In this document: positions 1 through 11,051 of the stretch, one piece after another
Numbering within the stretch: position 1 is the stretch's first letter
Layout of the letters: every line of letters begins with the position of its first letter
DNA from: Botryococcus braunii
Lineage: Eukaryota > Chlorophyta > Trebouxiophyceae
Length of the DNA stretch: 62,864 nucleotides
NCBI GenBank assembly: GCA_002005505.1
Contig: KV908625.1
Location: 116,632-179,495 of the forward strand
Direction of reading: 5' to 3'
The notes under the pieces: generated by a model
Database searches by the model: none
The model's input: only the letters and a program-made list of their open reading frames with translations
What the model was told of the DNA's origin: nothing
Made by a program: the position numbers and the translations under genes

Positions 1-32
1 TTTCCAGACCCTGATGGATGTTTTCTGCGCAG

Positions 33-813
33 TTTGCGGTGGTTTCAATGACGTCATCCAGGTCTATGACTTTGGCGATAGAACCTGCGGGCTTGTCGTG
101 GAATTTGGAGGAGATCAGAGAAGCGCCAGCTGTACAAATCCAATCTCACTGTATCAGCAAGAGTGTGGGACACTGAATCCTCGCCTTGACCTGTACTTCA
201 AAAACTTACGAAATCTGACGGCTGCAGCTTATGAAGCCAATATGGAGATCTGGCTTGAAAACCTTGGTCTGGCTTCAGTGAAGGTAATGCGCAGCTCGTT
301 AAACGTATATGTAATCCACGGTCTTTTGGGACTTTACCTTCCCATTCCCAAGCCCATCGCACCCGTCTTCCTCACAGGCCTTCTCCAAGCCGCCTCAGTG
401 AGAGTTGTGGAGGTGGCCTATCAGAGCATGTTGACTGGGCTGCCTGGCCTAAACAGCCTTTACCAGCTGGTTGCGGACGACTCCACAGTGATTGATGTAT
501 TCGGTACAGCTTTTACAGATATGACCACCTTCTCTGGGCTCAGGTGCCCTCCGGGGTATATCTATGTTAATGGAAACCCAAAGCTGGTTAGCTTCTCCGG
601 ACTTGAAAGGGTCACTGCCCCAAAATCAGATTCAGGCGTTTTTCTCGATGCACTGCGCAGTGGACCTTTCTCCGCATCAGCACTAGAGCCAATCAAAGTC
701 ATGATGGGATGCTACAACAACATCTCGAGTGTTGTCGGGGTCCCAGTGGCCTGCGATGAGGTCTTGACAAACAGCATTCAAATCTGTACATACGTCCCTC
801 CAGCACAATGCAG
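33..813 (+). CDS. Exon: cysteine-rich extracellular repeat domain, unit 1
   Basis: About 260 codons lie between an acceptor (AG at 31-32) and a donor (CAG|GTACAC at 813/814). The unit opens with VCGG, has four cysteines in the first ~50 residues, and continues with leucine/valine-patterned segments (GLPGLNSL, FSGLERV). It closes with a C...C...QCR ending just before the donor. NLT and NIS are possible N-glycosylation sites, which fits a secreted or surface protein. The same architecture recurs at 1949-2698 and 4153-4963, so this is one of three tandem domain exons. The leucine pattern recalls receptor L-domain or LRR folds, but I cannot name the family. The gene probably continues left of the window. 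The acceptor is phase 1 and the donor phase 2, so units cannot be joined directly; a small connecting exon or another splice site is implied. Confidence 0.6.
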
Positions 814-1948
814 GTACACTGTGTATTCTCATGTCGCTCAATGGTAGCTGTCTCCTCAATGTCAGTTTGAGGTGTGCAACATTTACAGACTACATTGCAA
901 AGTGCACGCACTTGTCTCATGCTCCGAGAGATGTCCACTCTCAGAAAGCGTCTCTGTCAGTTGTTGCAGAGCCCGGGTCATGCCAGCCACCTAATGGATA
1001 AGCAAAGACAACCTTGCACCGTTATCAACAGCATTTATACATCAATTTGCCTCGACAAGGCTGTCTTAAGTCCTTGTGCTGTTAAAGCTGTCCTCCAACT
1101 TGATGGCTTTCTCACTGCACCAGTTGCAAAATGATTGTCACCGGCAGCTTTTTTCCCTTTTCTTTCTCCGAGTTTTGTTTTGAAACACTCAAAGCAGCAC
1201 TACATTGAATGGGTCAGCAAAGTATTACAGACCAGTCCTTGTTTGCTCAAGAAAGAGGTAACAAGCCAACTTTGCTCAGTGAGAAAAGGGAAGAATGGGA
1301 ATTGTTCGTTTTTGCAGCCCTTTGCCTCCTCCTGCACCACTGCAGCCACCGGCACCACCCATTGCCCCCGCCACAATCAGGAACGTGGCACCGGCACCAG
1401 CATCATGCTTCACAAATTTTACTGATGCCCAGCCAGTTGGTAAGTCAAGCTCATTCGTAGACCGCCGAGGCTGAAGGCACATTTCTGTCAGCTCTTTAGC
1501 CACCTGTTTTCCAGACTTCCCTTCCACTATTGCCCAACAATGCGTTTGACTTGCCATTATAATCTCTGGGCTGGCTGGCGAGAGAAACACCTGTGCCTAC
1601 TGGAGATTGTGTGTCCACGTGTGTGGCCCTGCTTAGCGGTGCTGCAGCTTTCCCAGAATGTGCTGTGGCTGCCCATGGCTTTGAAGGAACAACAAGAGGC
1701 AGGGCACAGTATGGGGAGTTTGCAACAGTTCTGAGAAGACTCTTCCAGGGATGAACTCTGAGTAGAGGTCTGTTCCTGCCCTTGCTGCGCTGGTACATGC
1801 CACTCATGCGTAAATTGGACATTGGATTTGCATGGCTATCTTTCTGATTGCTTGGGATGCGGGGTACCGCTCTGAATGCCAGCAACGTCAATTTCAGCAC
1901 ACGTGTCATGCTATTTAAAGAATCCAAAATGTGGCTTTGGTTTTGCAG
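814..1948 (+). other. Intron or inter-exon region between repeat units 1 and 2
   Basis: No domain-like reading frame is visible. Several short frames on both strands overlap each other without codon bias or family similarity. The stretch ends in TTTTGCAG, a good acceptor for unit 2. A short linking exon is expected from intron-phase arithmetic but I could not place it. Confidence 0.4.
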
Positions 1949-2698
1949 TGTGCTCGAGGTTTACTGGCATTGAAATTCATGATAATGGCGACGGCACCAT
2001 CTCCTGCATGGTGAAGATTCTCGATCAGCCACCCCGGGAGCGTCTGTGCACATATAATTTGTTTGGGCAAACCTGCACCCAGTTCAATGGTTACCTATCC
2101 ATTGTGATCTCCAATGCTTTCAACAGGACTGCGCAGACCTATGTTGAACCTGACATTTACAAATGGCTGACAATTATGGGGCTGGGATCACTGACTGTCT
2201 TGAACGGGCCCCTTTCTGTCTTTGTCGACAATCGGGTTCAACCCATCCCCGTTAGCATTTCCCCAGTGTTCCTGGCCAGCCTCCGCAAAGCTGAGTCGAT
2301 TCGCATTCTCGAGTGCGATCTGGATTGCAACAGCGATTTTCCAAGGTCGAGCCACCCCGCGCCTCACTGCATTTCCAAGATTTGAGGTCCCTCTCAGGTC
2401 TAACATGTGTATTCCCACGCCCTTATTTGAAGATTGAAAACAACGTTAACATGACCAGCTTCAGAGGTCTGGAGGCCTTGCGGCCTGGGATCATAGGACT
2501 TGTCAGGGTAGATGCACAGGGCAGTGGGCCCTTTGTGACTGCAGAGTCACTGTCAGCACTCAGGCATGTGGCAGGGTGCTCGGTATCTGGGGAACCTCCG
2601 AATCCTGACCTCCAATCATCTTTCACAATACCAGTGGGATGCGACAACTTCATTCACGATGCCGTTGATGTGTGCACCTACCAGCCCCAAACCTGCAG
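1949..2698 (+). CDS. Exon: cysteine-rich extracellular repeat domain, unit 2 (interrupted)
   Basis: Follows TTTTGCAG and ends at TGCAG|GTGAGT. The first part (VCSRFTG, four early cysteines, SPVFLASLRKAESIRILEC) matches units 1 and 3 up to about 2345. The second part (MTSFRGLEAL, GSGPFVTAESLSALRHVAGC, final CTYQPQTCR) is in another frame. About 20 residues present in units 1 and 3 (the GLPGL segment) are missing. This is either a frameshifting deletion or a mini-intron at about 2346-2400 (candidate donor AAG|GTCGAG). NRT and NMT are possible glycosylation sites. Function unknown; the domain class is as for unit 1. Confidence 0.5.
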
Positions 2699-3239
2699 GT
2701 GAGTGCCGCATGGCCCTCTCAAGTTTAATGGACGTACTCTTGCTATTATTTGTGCAACACATGTGTGGCTTGAGACTCGTGAAGGTCACATGGACCCCCG
2801 GATTAGACTTTGCCCGATAAGGTAGCGTATTGCAATTATAAAAATGTGTCAATGTGCCGATGCATGCTCTTCCATATTAGCCTGTTGCGGCGTGCGAAAG
2901 GCCTCTGAGATTCCTTCACGGAGCCTGGGGTGCAGCTTTCCACCTCCTCCATCTGGGAGCTTCTCAGCCTTGGCCCCTGCTGCCTGCCCTGCTACTATCA
3001 CGGCCGCTCCAGGTACACCCCTTCGGCACTTGATAATTCGCCCCTCTCATCCGGGAGACCCACACCCGCACATAGCCACATGCACATACCCCCACAAACA
3101 TGGATGCGCATCCGCGGATACCCTCACCCATCTCCGCAAACACATGCAGTGCGCAAACGGGGCTTGTGCCGCACTGGGCGAGTATTCTTCTTAGAACGCC
3201 CACAGCAACCTTGCCTGGACTGATTTCTCTTATTCTTTT

Positions 3240-3545
3240 TCCCCTCCTGAGTTCTTCAGGCACATGCACCTGTCCAGTTCCGCGCTGTCTTATACTGTCT
3301 TGTCCTGCCATATCCTCTTCCCTTCTCTCCAGGCCCCCCCCCCCTGCCATGTCCTATCAAGTCCCGTCCTTTCCAGATCCATCCTGTCCTGTCATATCCT
3401 GCCCAGTCCCGCCCCCTGTCCTATCCACTCCCGCCCTGTCCAATCTTATCCATTCCCGCCACATTCCGTCCTATGCATTCCTGCCCCTTCCTGTCTGTTC
3501 CCACCCTGCCCTGTTCACCTTTGTCCTGTCCGTCTAGTGGATCCC
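3240..3545 (+). repeat. Degenerate CCTGTCC-type pyrimidine minisatellite
   Basis: About 300 bp dominated by imperfect reiterations of CCTGTCC, CCCGCCC and TCCTATCC words. The periodicity is loose, as expected for an old minisatellite. Its proline/serine-rich translations are composition artefacts. Confidence 0.6.
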
Positions 3546-3859
3546 GGTCTGTTTTGGACTCTGCCAGTTTCCCCAGCCCTGAAGACATACTGAAACCTCA
3601 AACTGCAATGCATCAAGCTACGAGAGCGTTCTAGCAGGCAAACCCTCTTATCCGGCACATGGATCATTCAACCCCCCTCTTAAACTTCTTGCCAAACCTA
3701 CTTGAAATGACACTGAGGTAGGGCAGTCTCGTGATTGTAGAACCTGGGATGGCTCGTGGACGTGTAGTCTTGTTCTGTACACCATGCAGAGGACAATCAG
3801 CGCAAATGATGCCTCTTTACGCTGAAAATTCACATGTGTGTGTGAATGTGCGCGGGCAT

Positions 3860-3950
3860 GCGCGCGCGTGTGTGTGTGTGTGTGTGTGTTGTGCACGCAC
3901 ACATTGCGCCCCCCCCCCCCGGGGGGTTTCCCGGCACGGGGGGGGGGGGA
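3860..3950 (+). repeat. (GT)n followed by C-run and G-run
   Basis: A short (GT)n tract, then ten or more C, then GGGG, then a second G-run. The C-run and G-run are complementary and could form a hairpin or quadruplex. Confidence 0.7.
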
Positions 3951-4152
3951 TGCTGGGTGCCCTCTAAAAGTGTCTAGTGATGCAAAGCAACCTTGAAGTA
4001 AACTGAACAGACACCTGCGCCGATTTCCTGCCTGTAGAACACCAGAAAGTTCAAATTGCAAAGGAGCAGGACACTTGCCTTTGATTGTTGTCATCCGGCA
4101 ATCCCGCAGCATGTATGCATAACCACTGACTAACATGATATGTGACGGACAG

Positions 4153-4963
4153 TGTGTGGAGCAAACACAACCGACACGGTGATTGTTACCGACTACGGAA
4201 ACGGAACATGCACGGCTGTTTTTCTTTCCACAACCCCGACCTCTAGCCAGTGCAACACCCCACTCTTTGGCAAGACTTGCAGTGCTCTCAATGCAAGCCT
4301 CTTCATCTACTTGGAGCAAGGCAACGCAAGCGTACCCTTCAGCGCTGCGGTGGACCAACACCTCACAAATTTGGGCCTGGGCGCACTTGAGGTCATTTAT
4401 GGTGAGCTGGGTGTTTACGTCAGTCGCCTCAAGGTCGCCACCGGAACCATCCAGCCCGTCTTTCTCAGCAGCCTCCGCCAGTCCGGCACTGTGACCATCC
4501 AAGAATGCCAGAATTGCCAGGATTTCCCTCGACAACCACCACAGGAGCCCGTCCTTGCGGGTTTGCCGGGACTCAGCAGATTGCACCAAATCTATTCACC
4601 CCATTCGAGTCTCACCACCCAGGGCTTGAATCATCTGTTTCTTGAGAACACTGCATTCTCCAAGCTGACGTCCTTCAAGGGCCTGAGATGTCCTCCTGAC
4701 GGCATCGGGCTATTTAAAAACTCAAACTTGGGTTCGTTCAAGGGGTTGGACAGCATCACTGCCCCATCAACACAAAGTGTGGCTCTGGTGGCTACGGGGA
4801 GCGGGCCTTTCACGAATGTTGACGCCTTGTGGGCCTTGAAGAGTATCATGGGATGCACAGCAGCAGACAGTTCCGTCTCAGTCATCATACCTGTGGGTTG
4901 CAATACCACCTTGACAACAGTTGCGGATGCTTGCAAATTCAACGGCATGAAGCTTCCCTGCAG
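4153..4963 (+). CDS. Exon: cysteine-rich extracellular repeat domain, unit 3
   Basis: The cleanest of the three units: about 270 codons after GACGGACAG, open throughout and ending at TGCAG|GTGCGC. It shares with unit 1 the opening VCG, the four early cysteines, LGLGALEV, IQPVFLSSLRQSGTV, LAGLPGLSRL, LTSFKGLRCPP, the GSGPF block and the MGC block. Several N-X-T/S sequons (NTT, NGT, NAS) support an extracellular location. Codons between the donor and the next stop (5016-5018) are intronic read-through. No later unit is visible downstream, so the rest of the gene, if any, uses exons I cannot recognise. Confidence 0.62.
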
Positions 4964-5849
4964 GTGCGCACATCGGTATGAGGCGGGTCCGTTTTGGGGC
5001 AGGAAAAGTTCTTGGTAAAAGGGAGTCAAATGCCTGTGGTTGCAACCACTTTCAAAGAACTCCAATTTTTGGAACAGACGTTGATGGTTATTACGGCCCT
5101 AGGGGCCCATGTACATGTTCCCTCCAAAAGTTGAAATGAACGCTTCCCAAAGTTATGTCTTGTTCCCTTTAAAGGAACCAAGCCCTTCTGCGCATCTGCT
5201 CTATGCATGCTTCTTCTCAAGGAACGTAGCCTCCCATAACAACAATTATGAATGCGCAAAGTTTCTATTGTCTCACCTCTTACCCATGCGAATCACTGTC
5301 AGATAATCGGATCATCTTGACACCCTCCTGATAACATGCAACATCCGGACACATTTCCACACCTTTCTTTCACGTGCCTTTGCACCGGGTCATATCAAAA
5401 GCTCTCTGGCTTTCACTGTGTTGACCTTTTGCAGTCCACATTTTAATGCGGCATGCCATGACAAGGGCATGCTAAGCCATGCATTCCAGAGTCCTCTTGG
5501 TTCAAGCCATCCTGAAGATGAAGTTGTGACATTTGCCACTATCGATTTGCCAAGTAACAAATGTTGATTCTTGTTTGTCGAGTTTAAATGTGACATGCAA
5601 GCAACAACGTTTAACTGCAATTTCTTGCATGTTGTTGCAACATTTAAGCACCGTTATCTTACACACCTTAAATGCAGGTAGCATCCATGTTGGCATGTGT
5701 CCCTTTCACCATCAACCAAGGGATAGGTACTGTTAAAACAGATGTGTACTCTTAAAAAGCCTCTACTGCACTCCACAACTACAACTACAATCTTCTACTA
5801 TACTTGAATAAGATGTGACGTTGATCAACCTCGTTGTTGACAGGCCAAC

Positions 5850-6150
5850 TCCTTAGGATGCCCGAGCCCCAATCCACGTCTGGTACAGCCAACCCCTACT
5901 TTGGTAGATTCAAAACCTTTCAAAGGAAGAGCTCAAAGCCTGTCCTACTGGAGCCCAGGCTAGGTCTGGATAGTGCTCAGGCCCCGCCAAGGTAGAGTCA
6001 AAGCCCTGTCCTGCTAGAGCCCAAACCCTGTCTGCTAGGGCCCTGTATAGGTAGAGTTGAAGCCCTGTCCTGTTAGAGATCAAGCCCTGTTCTGCTAGAG
6101 CTCAAGCTCGGACCTGGGAAAGCCCAAGCCCCATCCTGGTTAGACTCAAA
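5850..6150 (+). repeat. Degenerate minisatellite with AGCCCTGTCCTGCTAGAG-like unit
   Basis: Roughly 30-bp units built around AAGCCCTGTCCTG(C/T)TAGAG recur with many substitutions and small indels. It is non-coding: stops occur in all frames. Confidence 0.6.
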
Positions 6151-7500
6151 TTCTATAGATTCCTGTCCTGCTGTAAACAACGTTGCCCGAGCCCCGTCTT
6201 GGTATGTGAATATATGCAGCCATCACTTGTGGCCAAGCACTTCTCATCTTCAAGTGTGCTGGACATTTTAACTTAGGTTGAGAAGTTGGAGTACAAAATT
6301 CTATTGTGGAATGAAATGGGCGGAGGGAATTCCAAATTCGAATGCATGGTCGTGAAATGTGAAGGCGAGCGCTGATGCTTGAAATGCATCTGACAAAGGA
6401 GCTTGACAAGTTCATGTCATGCACAGTGCAAATGCAAGAAGTTTTGATACTCTTCCCCCAGTTTTTGGGGCTGGAAGATGTGTGTCATGTGACGTGTCAA
6501 AGAAAGATGCACTGACTCGGCATATTTATAAACTTCTGTTTGAGGACCTTCACGAATCAAATTGCATGTATAGTTGGCAGATATACCTGCCAGGATATTG
6601 GAAGTCTCGCGCCCCCGCTAGATAGACTGATTGCATGCAATTGCCAGGGGTGATATGGATATTTATAGCCGCATCCTATTAGCATACTCCCAAAAGAGGG
6701 AGAAGAATGAATTCAAAGAATTCGAGAATTTATATGTAACATAAATTCGTTCGAATTTCAAATTACAGTGGGCACGTTGTGATGTGGCAATGTAGTTCTA
6801 GAAGATCTTCTAGATCTAGGAACTCTTTCGGCCATTCTGATTGATGGAGTGATCACATAGGGGATCATAATCATGGTTATTTTGCCCCTGTGAATGCATG
6901 CTACCTTTGCAGACAAGTACATGATCGTCTGTTAGCTTGCTAGAATACCATGTGCGTACGGAAACAGGAAGAGTACTACACTAGTGATAGGGCGGGGTGA
7001 GTCCTTCGGGGAAGAGGGGGAGAAATTGCTTGAAAGAGGCAAACCACTTTAGTGACATGTGGTGATTTGTATTGAAGAGCCCTAGAGCTGCATATATAAT
7101 ACAGCGCTGAAGGTGGGCATCAGAGCCTGAAAACTTTTCCAGGCTACGAGCTTTTAGGAGCTTGAGACTTTATCATTCATATTTATAAATTAGCCTCTGC
7201 ATGGGCAGACGCTCTTATGGTCTTCCCAGCGCATAGAGTTAGGAGGGCTTGTGTCAGAGATTTCTTGGAGAACCGCCTGGAGTGGATCTTATTGGTCCCG
7301 CCACAAGCGGAAGGCTGCAAAATTGGTTGACAGGCATGAACTGGTTTTGTAATTAGTGATGCACCACTTGATAACTATTCTGCAGAGAAATGGAGCTGTG
7401 TATACATGGAGCTTTACTGCAGCTAGGTACCTCATGATATCAGACACTTCATCGGTGACCACTCATTGAACATCATATGACCATGGTGTGTTCAAGTCTC

Positions 7501-7528
7501 GTTAACGAGACTGATCAGTCTCGTTAAC
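7501..7528. repeat. Perfect 28-nt palindrome (overlapping an 18-nt palindrome)
   Basis: The 28 bases starting GTTAACGAGACTGA equal their own reverse complement. A second perfect palindrome (7495-7512, AGTCTCGTTAACGAGACT) overlaps it, so AGTCTCGTTAAC occurs twice and its complement once. It could be a dyad binding site or a cruciform. Confidence 0.85.
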
Positions 7529-8222
7529 TCTCTCATGAGCTCGATCGCCTTTGCATAAAGCCTTGTCATGATCATCTTGGCCAGTCAGATTCAATGATTG
7601 AGGTTGCAGCCTTGCGAGGTTTGCAACCTGGCAATTGGTTTAATTGGTGCGAAGCATCGATGCTATCTAGCTAGGCTGCTGGTGATACTGGCATGTCAGT
7701 CAGGGCATGTTAGTAAGTTACCACAACCTCATAATTGCTTTGAAGAAATACCAATGGATTCATTAATCAGGGTACTGTGCAGCTTGTCACATCGCATCAG
7801 TGAACGCATCTCATATATATCTAGTTACAACCAGCAAAACCAGCACTAAAATGTGTCCTATAGGTACCTGTATATACGGAAAGACAAGTGCCCATACAGA
7901 GTGGGGTTTCAAAATATAACTAATAGCTGTACAACATTGACAAGTATATGTTGTACCGGTATTATTGTGATTGCAAACCCCACTCAATGTAGTTGCATGT
8001 CTACTGAGACATGACGATAAGATAATTATGTAGGTCTACAGATATCTGATACGATGTACTAATTGGAATCGATCTACTTAAGTATTTCGATCCCACTCAT
8101 TATTGTGGACCTTTACAACATGCGACAACTAGAAGAGTTAGTGTACCTGCCCAGCAGTGACCAGCTGGCACGGCTAGGCCATATATAGATCAAGAAAGAG
8201 CGAGGTCAGATCAGGAACTAGG

Positions 8223-8224
<2 letters not shown>

Positions 8225-8293
<69 letters not shown>
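8225..8293 (+). repeat. (AC)n microsatellite
   Basis: About 34 uninterrupted AC dinucleotides. Confidence 0.95.
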
Positions 8294-8294
<1 letters not shown>

Positions 8295-8810
8295 CTAGAC
8301 TAAATAATATATGCTCTCTTAATGAGACGATATCATTGGAATTGCAACTTCCGTTTGGTGACTTTAGAGTTCAAATCTAGTTCAATTAAGTTACGTAAAT
8401 TTAGAGGTTAAAACCTTGGGAGACATTTAACTATACAACCACTCGCTGCTCACGTGTAAGCACATGTGCCAGCGCATGTGTCACGGCCAGGCAGCCTTAC
8501 AAGTACTAGTGGGCCAACCTTCAGCGCTGAAGCTGAAGAAAAACATGAGCCACAAAGCATATCCACTGAACTTGTAATATTTTATCATACAAAATTCAAA
8601 ATATTGCATTATGTTTGTGCCGGAATATGGTTAACAATTTCCACGGTCCTAGATCGTAGCCTCCATACGCAATAGAGCTCTGTTATGACTTATAAACGGA
8701 CATGCGTTACAAACATTGCATTGAAGTACAATTGTTTTTGTACTGCTGGCCCATGGGTTGATCAAATTTGTTGATTAGTTCTCATTCAGACGATGCAGAC
8801 ATGGCATTAC

Positions 8811-8886
8811 CAGTCTGCTCTTCCTCTCTGTCTCACATTGCTGACAGATATGTCAGCAATGTGAGACAGAGAGGAAGAACAGACTG
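8811..8886. repeat. Inverted repeat, 36-bp arms, 4-nt loop
   Basis: Arms 8811-8846 and 8851-8886 are complementary at 35 of 36 positions, with 27 consecutive perfect pairs next to a GATA loop. Transcription of either strand would give a stable hairpin. The surroundings are non-coding. It could be a small-RNA precursor, a recent snap-back duplication or a relic of a foldback element. Confidence 0.9.
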
Positions 8887-9470
8887 ATGTGCATTTATGC
8901 ATGATTTGCTCACTGGGGTCTTGGCCTATATCTGTTAATCAACTATAAATGCTCTTGCATGCTCATTCTCACAATGCAGACATATAAAGAGGCCATGCAT
9001 GGCCTTTTTATGCAAATTATAATGTCTTCGGATTCTACTGTTCTCTACAGTTCAACTATTCAATCTCACCATGCGGGCATGACCCTAGGGTGGCCACTTA
9101 TTCGCTTCCCACTATCTTTTCAATGGTTTAACTCCTCCTCATTCTCACCATCCAGACATGGCCTCCTCACTCTCCTCTCATTCATAAAAAAGTCCATATG
9201 GCCTCCTCACTCTCCTCGCATGCATGTTCTTCTCATCCTCATCTCGTTCCATGATCCGACTCATTTCACCACGTACCATGGGCTCCTCAACGTCTCCCCA
9301 CTCTGGCCTTCAACGTCTTCTCCCCGTTTTCACCTCTCTATTATATTTTCACCAGCATTCTCCTGCAGTGGATTGGCAGAATGTCTGGCCTTGTACATGC
9401 ATAAATCCAATATACATATACATATACAGATATTGCAACTGAGGCTTTCCCATATGTGCTGGCAACCGTT
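8887..9470. other. Non-coding, pyrimidine-rich (CTCCTC-type) stretch
   Basis: Repeated CTCCTCACTCTCC-like words around 9130-9330 give long but featureless serine/proline frames. No exon is supported. Confidence 0.4.
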
Positions 9471-9474
9471 CCCA

Positions 9475-9870
9475 AGCAACCTACACCGTCCTGGCCAACT
9501 TGCACGGGGCTTCGAATGCCCCGAGCCGCGCCTGCGCACGACCCAGAGCTGGTCCAACAATCCCAAGTGCTGCGGCTCTGGGACGTTCTTCCCGTACGCC
9601 TGCGAGGTGGCGCTTTTGAAGTAGACAAATGAGCGGACGGTATACCGGTAGGCAGGACCTGCAGGCCATCTACGATCGATCGTAGATGGGGATATCCTGC
9701 AGACCCGGAGAAGCCGATCCTCACCGTCAAAAGGCACCTGGCACGACCCGGAGTGGCTGAGCCTCTCCCTCCCCCTCCCCCCCCCCCCCCCCGCGGCGGG
9801 AAAGAGTGGGCGCCGGGGTTCCTCCGGTAGGGCCTCCCAGGACATCACCACCCTGAAAATGAACCGCTTT
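9475..9870 (+). pseudogene. Eroded relic (copy 3) of the CCGSG-family secreted protein exon
   Basis: In two frames this matches the terminal exon of the genes at 11910-12440 and 27185-27715. TVLANLHG corresponds to HVLVAKFNG. SWSNNPKCCGSGTFFPYACEVA corresponds to the block around NPKCCGSGTVFPYPCELA. KPILTV, then GTWHDPEWLSL, then EWAPGFLR correspond to HPILTI, GIWYSPSWFSI and TWAPGIVR, and QDIT follows. It carries at least one 1-nt frameshift near 9510, a stop after the ALLK block, an in-frame stop after GFLR, and an inserted hairpin (9666-9689). Codons are GC-richer than in the other copies, suggesting an older paralogue. No longer functional. Confidence 0.7.
9666..9689. repeat. Perfect 24-nt palindrome inside the relic
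   Basis: The 24 bases centred on CGATCGATCG equal their reverse complement and are flanked by CTGCAGG on the left and CCTGCAG on the right. The block sits where the relic departs from its homologues. Confidence 0.85.
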
Positions 9871-10521
9871 AAACGAAACACAAAAGAAAAAAGGGCCGCG
9901 GTAACTTGAATGGTGCTAGGAAAGGCGCCTAAGGACACAATGACGCAAATGAGTCGTCTCGAGTCACGAAACGTGATCACGAAACAACCAGTAAGATCTT
10001 TGGAGTAATCTCTACAGTAATATAGCCCAAAGACAGACGGCCTGATAAATTAAATTAGATTAGAAAGAAAACATACCATGACCGGTCGGAAATCCAACAA
10101 CAAGAACTAGAAGGGCGACCGCCGGCGCAGCCCCCAGCTAGGGTAGCAGGATGAGAGCGAGTGGGGTGCAGGTCGTGAGTAGATAGGGTCAAAAGAGAGT
10201 CCGGCAGCCGAAAAACGAAAAGACTGAAAGCCTGATAATAGAAGTGGGAGTAGAGCGGGACTGAGAATCAGCAAGTTATCTATATGCGGCGGAGCGGCTC
10301 AAAGATAATAGGGAGGAAAAGTGGAAATAAAGAAGTGTATCGCAACGAATGACGTAGATACCGTACAACAAGCACGCCAAACCTAGGGTGGAACTTCCAC
10401 CGTGGAAGAAAGAAGAAAGAATTACATCAACCCAGCCCAAAGGGCCTGATGAGATGGTAACAAATAAACCAACGGTATATGAAACACTTGCACCGTGGAA
10501 GAGCAAGAGGGGTTAGCTGCG
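9871..10521. other. Non-coding stretch upstream of copy 1
   Basis: Nothing recognisable; short frames only. Similarity to copy 2 starts close to 10492 (GAAGAGCAAGAG), so this part lies outside the duplicated segment. Confidence 0.4.
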
Positions 10522-10731
10522 ATGGACTCGGCCACTCCGGTCTCGGGGGGGACTGGAACCTGTACCTCGTCATTTGAAATATCCTGCGCCTCGTCAGGGG
10601 TCACCATTCTTGAACCCGTGCTGCATGATATTCCCATGGCCGTCCTTTCCTTAATTCTCGATGAAATGTTGTCTTCCTGCATCCTGTGGAAGAGTCAATT
10701 GTGGATTTTCCTTCGAAAGGTAATATGGTAG
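10522..10731 (+). CDS. Small conserved ORF at the start of duplicated segment, copy 1
   Basis: Sixty-nine codons from ATG (10522). The homologous frame exists at 19608-19838. Between copies the 3' two thirds (VTILEPVLHDIPMAVLSLILD, WKSQLWIFLRK) is maintained. Changes there are mostly synonymous (CAT/CAC, TCC/TCG) and one indel is a multiple of three, which argues for past coding constraint. No family recognised. It may be an independent small gene or an upstream ORF/exon of the secreted-protein gene that follows. Confidence 0.4.
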   Translation: MDSATPVSGGTGTCTSSFEISCASSGVTILEPVLHDIPMAVLSLILDEMLSSCILWKSQLWIFLRKVIW

Positions 10732-10827
10732 TCGTTGCATGGTAGTCTTAAGGCACCAAGCTTTCTCCGTCACATTTGTGGTACACCAAGAAGCTTGAAC
10801 GCATTTGGATACTTGTGAAGCGCAAAC

Positions 10828-10944
10828 ATGAAAGTCTTTCTCATTCGAGTGGTTGTCTCCACGGCAGTCCTCTTCGGCGGCTCCCGCCCCTTTTACGTCG
10901 GCAAGTCACACGTACACACAGTTGCCATGTTCATCACATTATGA
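10828..10944 (+). CDS. Putative signal-peptide exon of secreted protein, copy 1
   Basis: The ATG at 10828 begins MKVFLIRVVVSTAVLFGG, a basic start followed by a hydrophobic core, as expected of a signal peptide. It then runs SRPFYVGK before an in-frame stop about 12 codons on. A candidate donor (GGCAA|GTCACA) lies at 10904/10905. Copy 2 has the same exon (MKIFLIR...) at 19935-19993, continued at 26023, split by Gyp-1. Exon linkage to the downstream exons is inferred from order and conservation only. Confidence 0.4.
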   Translation: MKVFLIRVVVSTAVLFGGSRPFYVGKSHVHTVAMFITL

Positions 10945-11051
10945 ATCAAAACAAATCATCTGGTCTATGGTTTTTCTGTCGCAGATCCATCTGTCCGTTA
11001 ATAACTTTGATCAAATCCGTTAACAACTTTGATCAATTGTTTGGCTTGCAG

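Larger units (their letters stand above)
2699..4152 (+). other. Intron or inter-exon region between units 2 and 3
   Basis: No supported exon. It contains a pyrimidine-rich block (3240-3545) and a (GT)n/C-run/G-run block (3860-3950), both of which create spurious open frames. It ends in GACGGACAG, used as the acceptor of unit 3. Confidence 0.4.
4964..8224. other. Gene-poor stretch, no supported coding sequence
   Basis: Only short unrelated frames without domains. It becomes AT-rich after about 6650 and holds a degenerate repeat (5850-6150), small palindromes near 6727-6823 and a strong 28-nt palindrome (7501-7528). I see no exon, RNA gene or mobile-element signature that I can defend. Confidence 0.5.

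Noticed and set aside
1276..1927. Minus-strand ORFs between repeat units 1 and 2
   Set aside because: No domains, mutually overlapping frames and no conservation with the region between units 2 and 3.
8959..9624. 221-codon + strand ORF as a single gene
   Set aside because: The first two thirds are pyrimidine-rich non-coding sequence; only the last ~50 codons match a known exon, and that part is a frameshifted relic.
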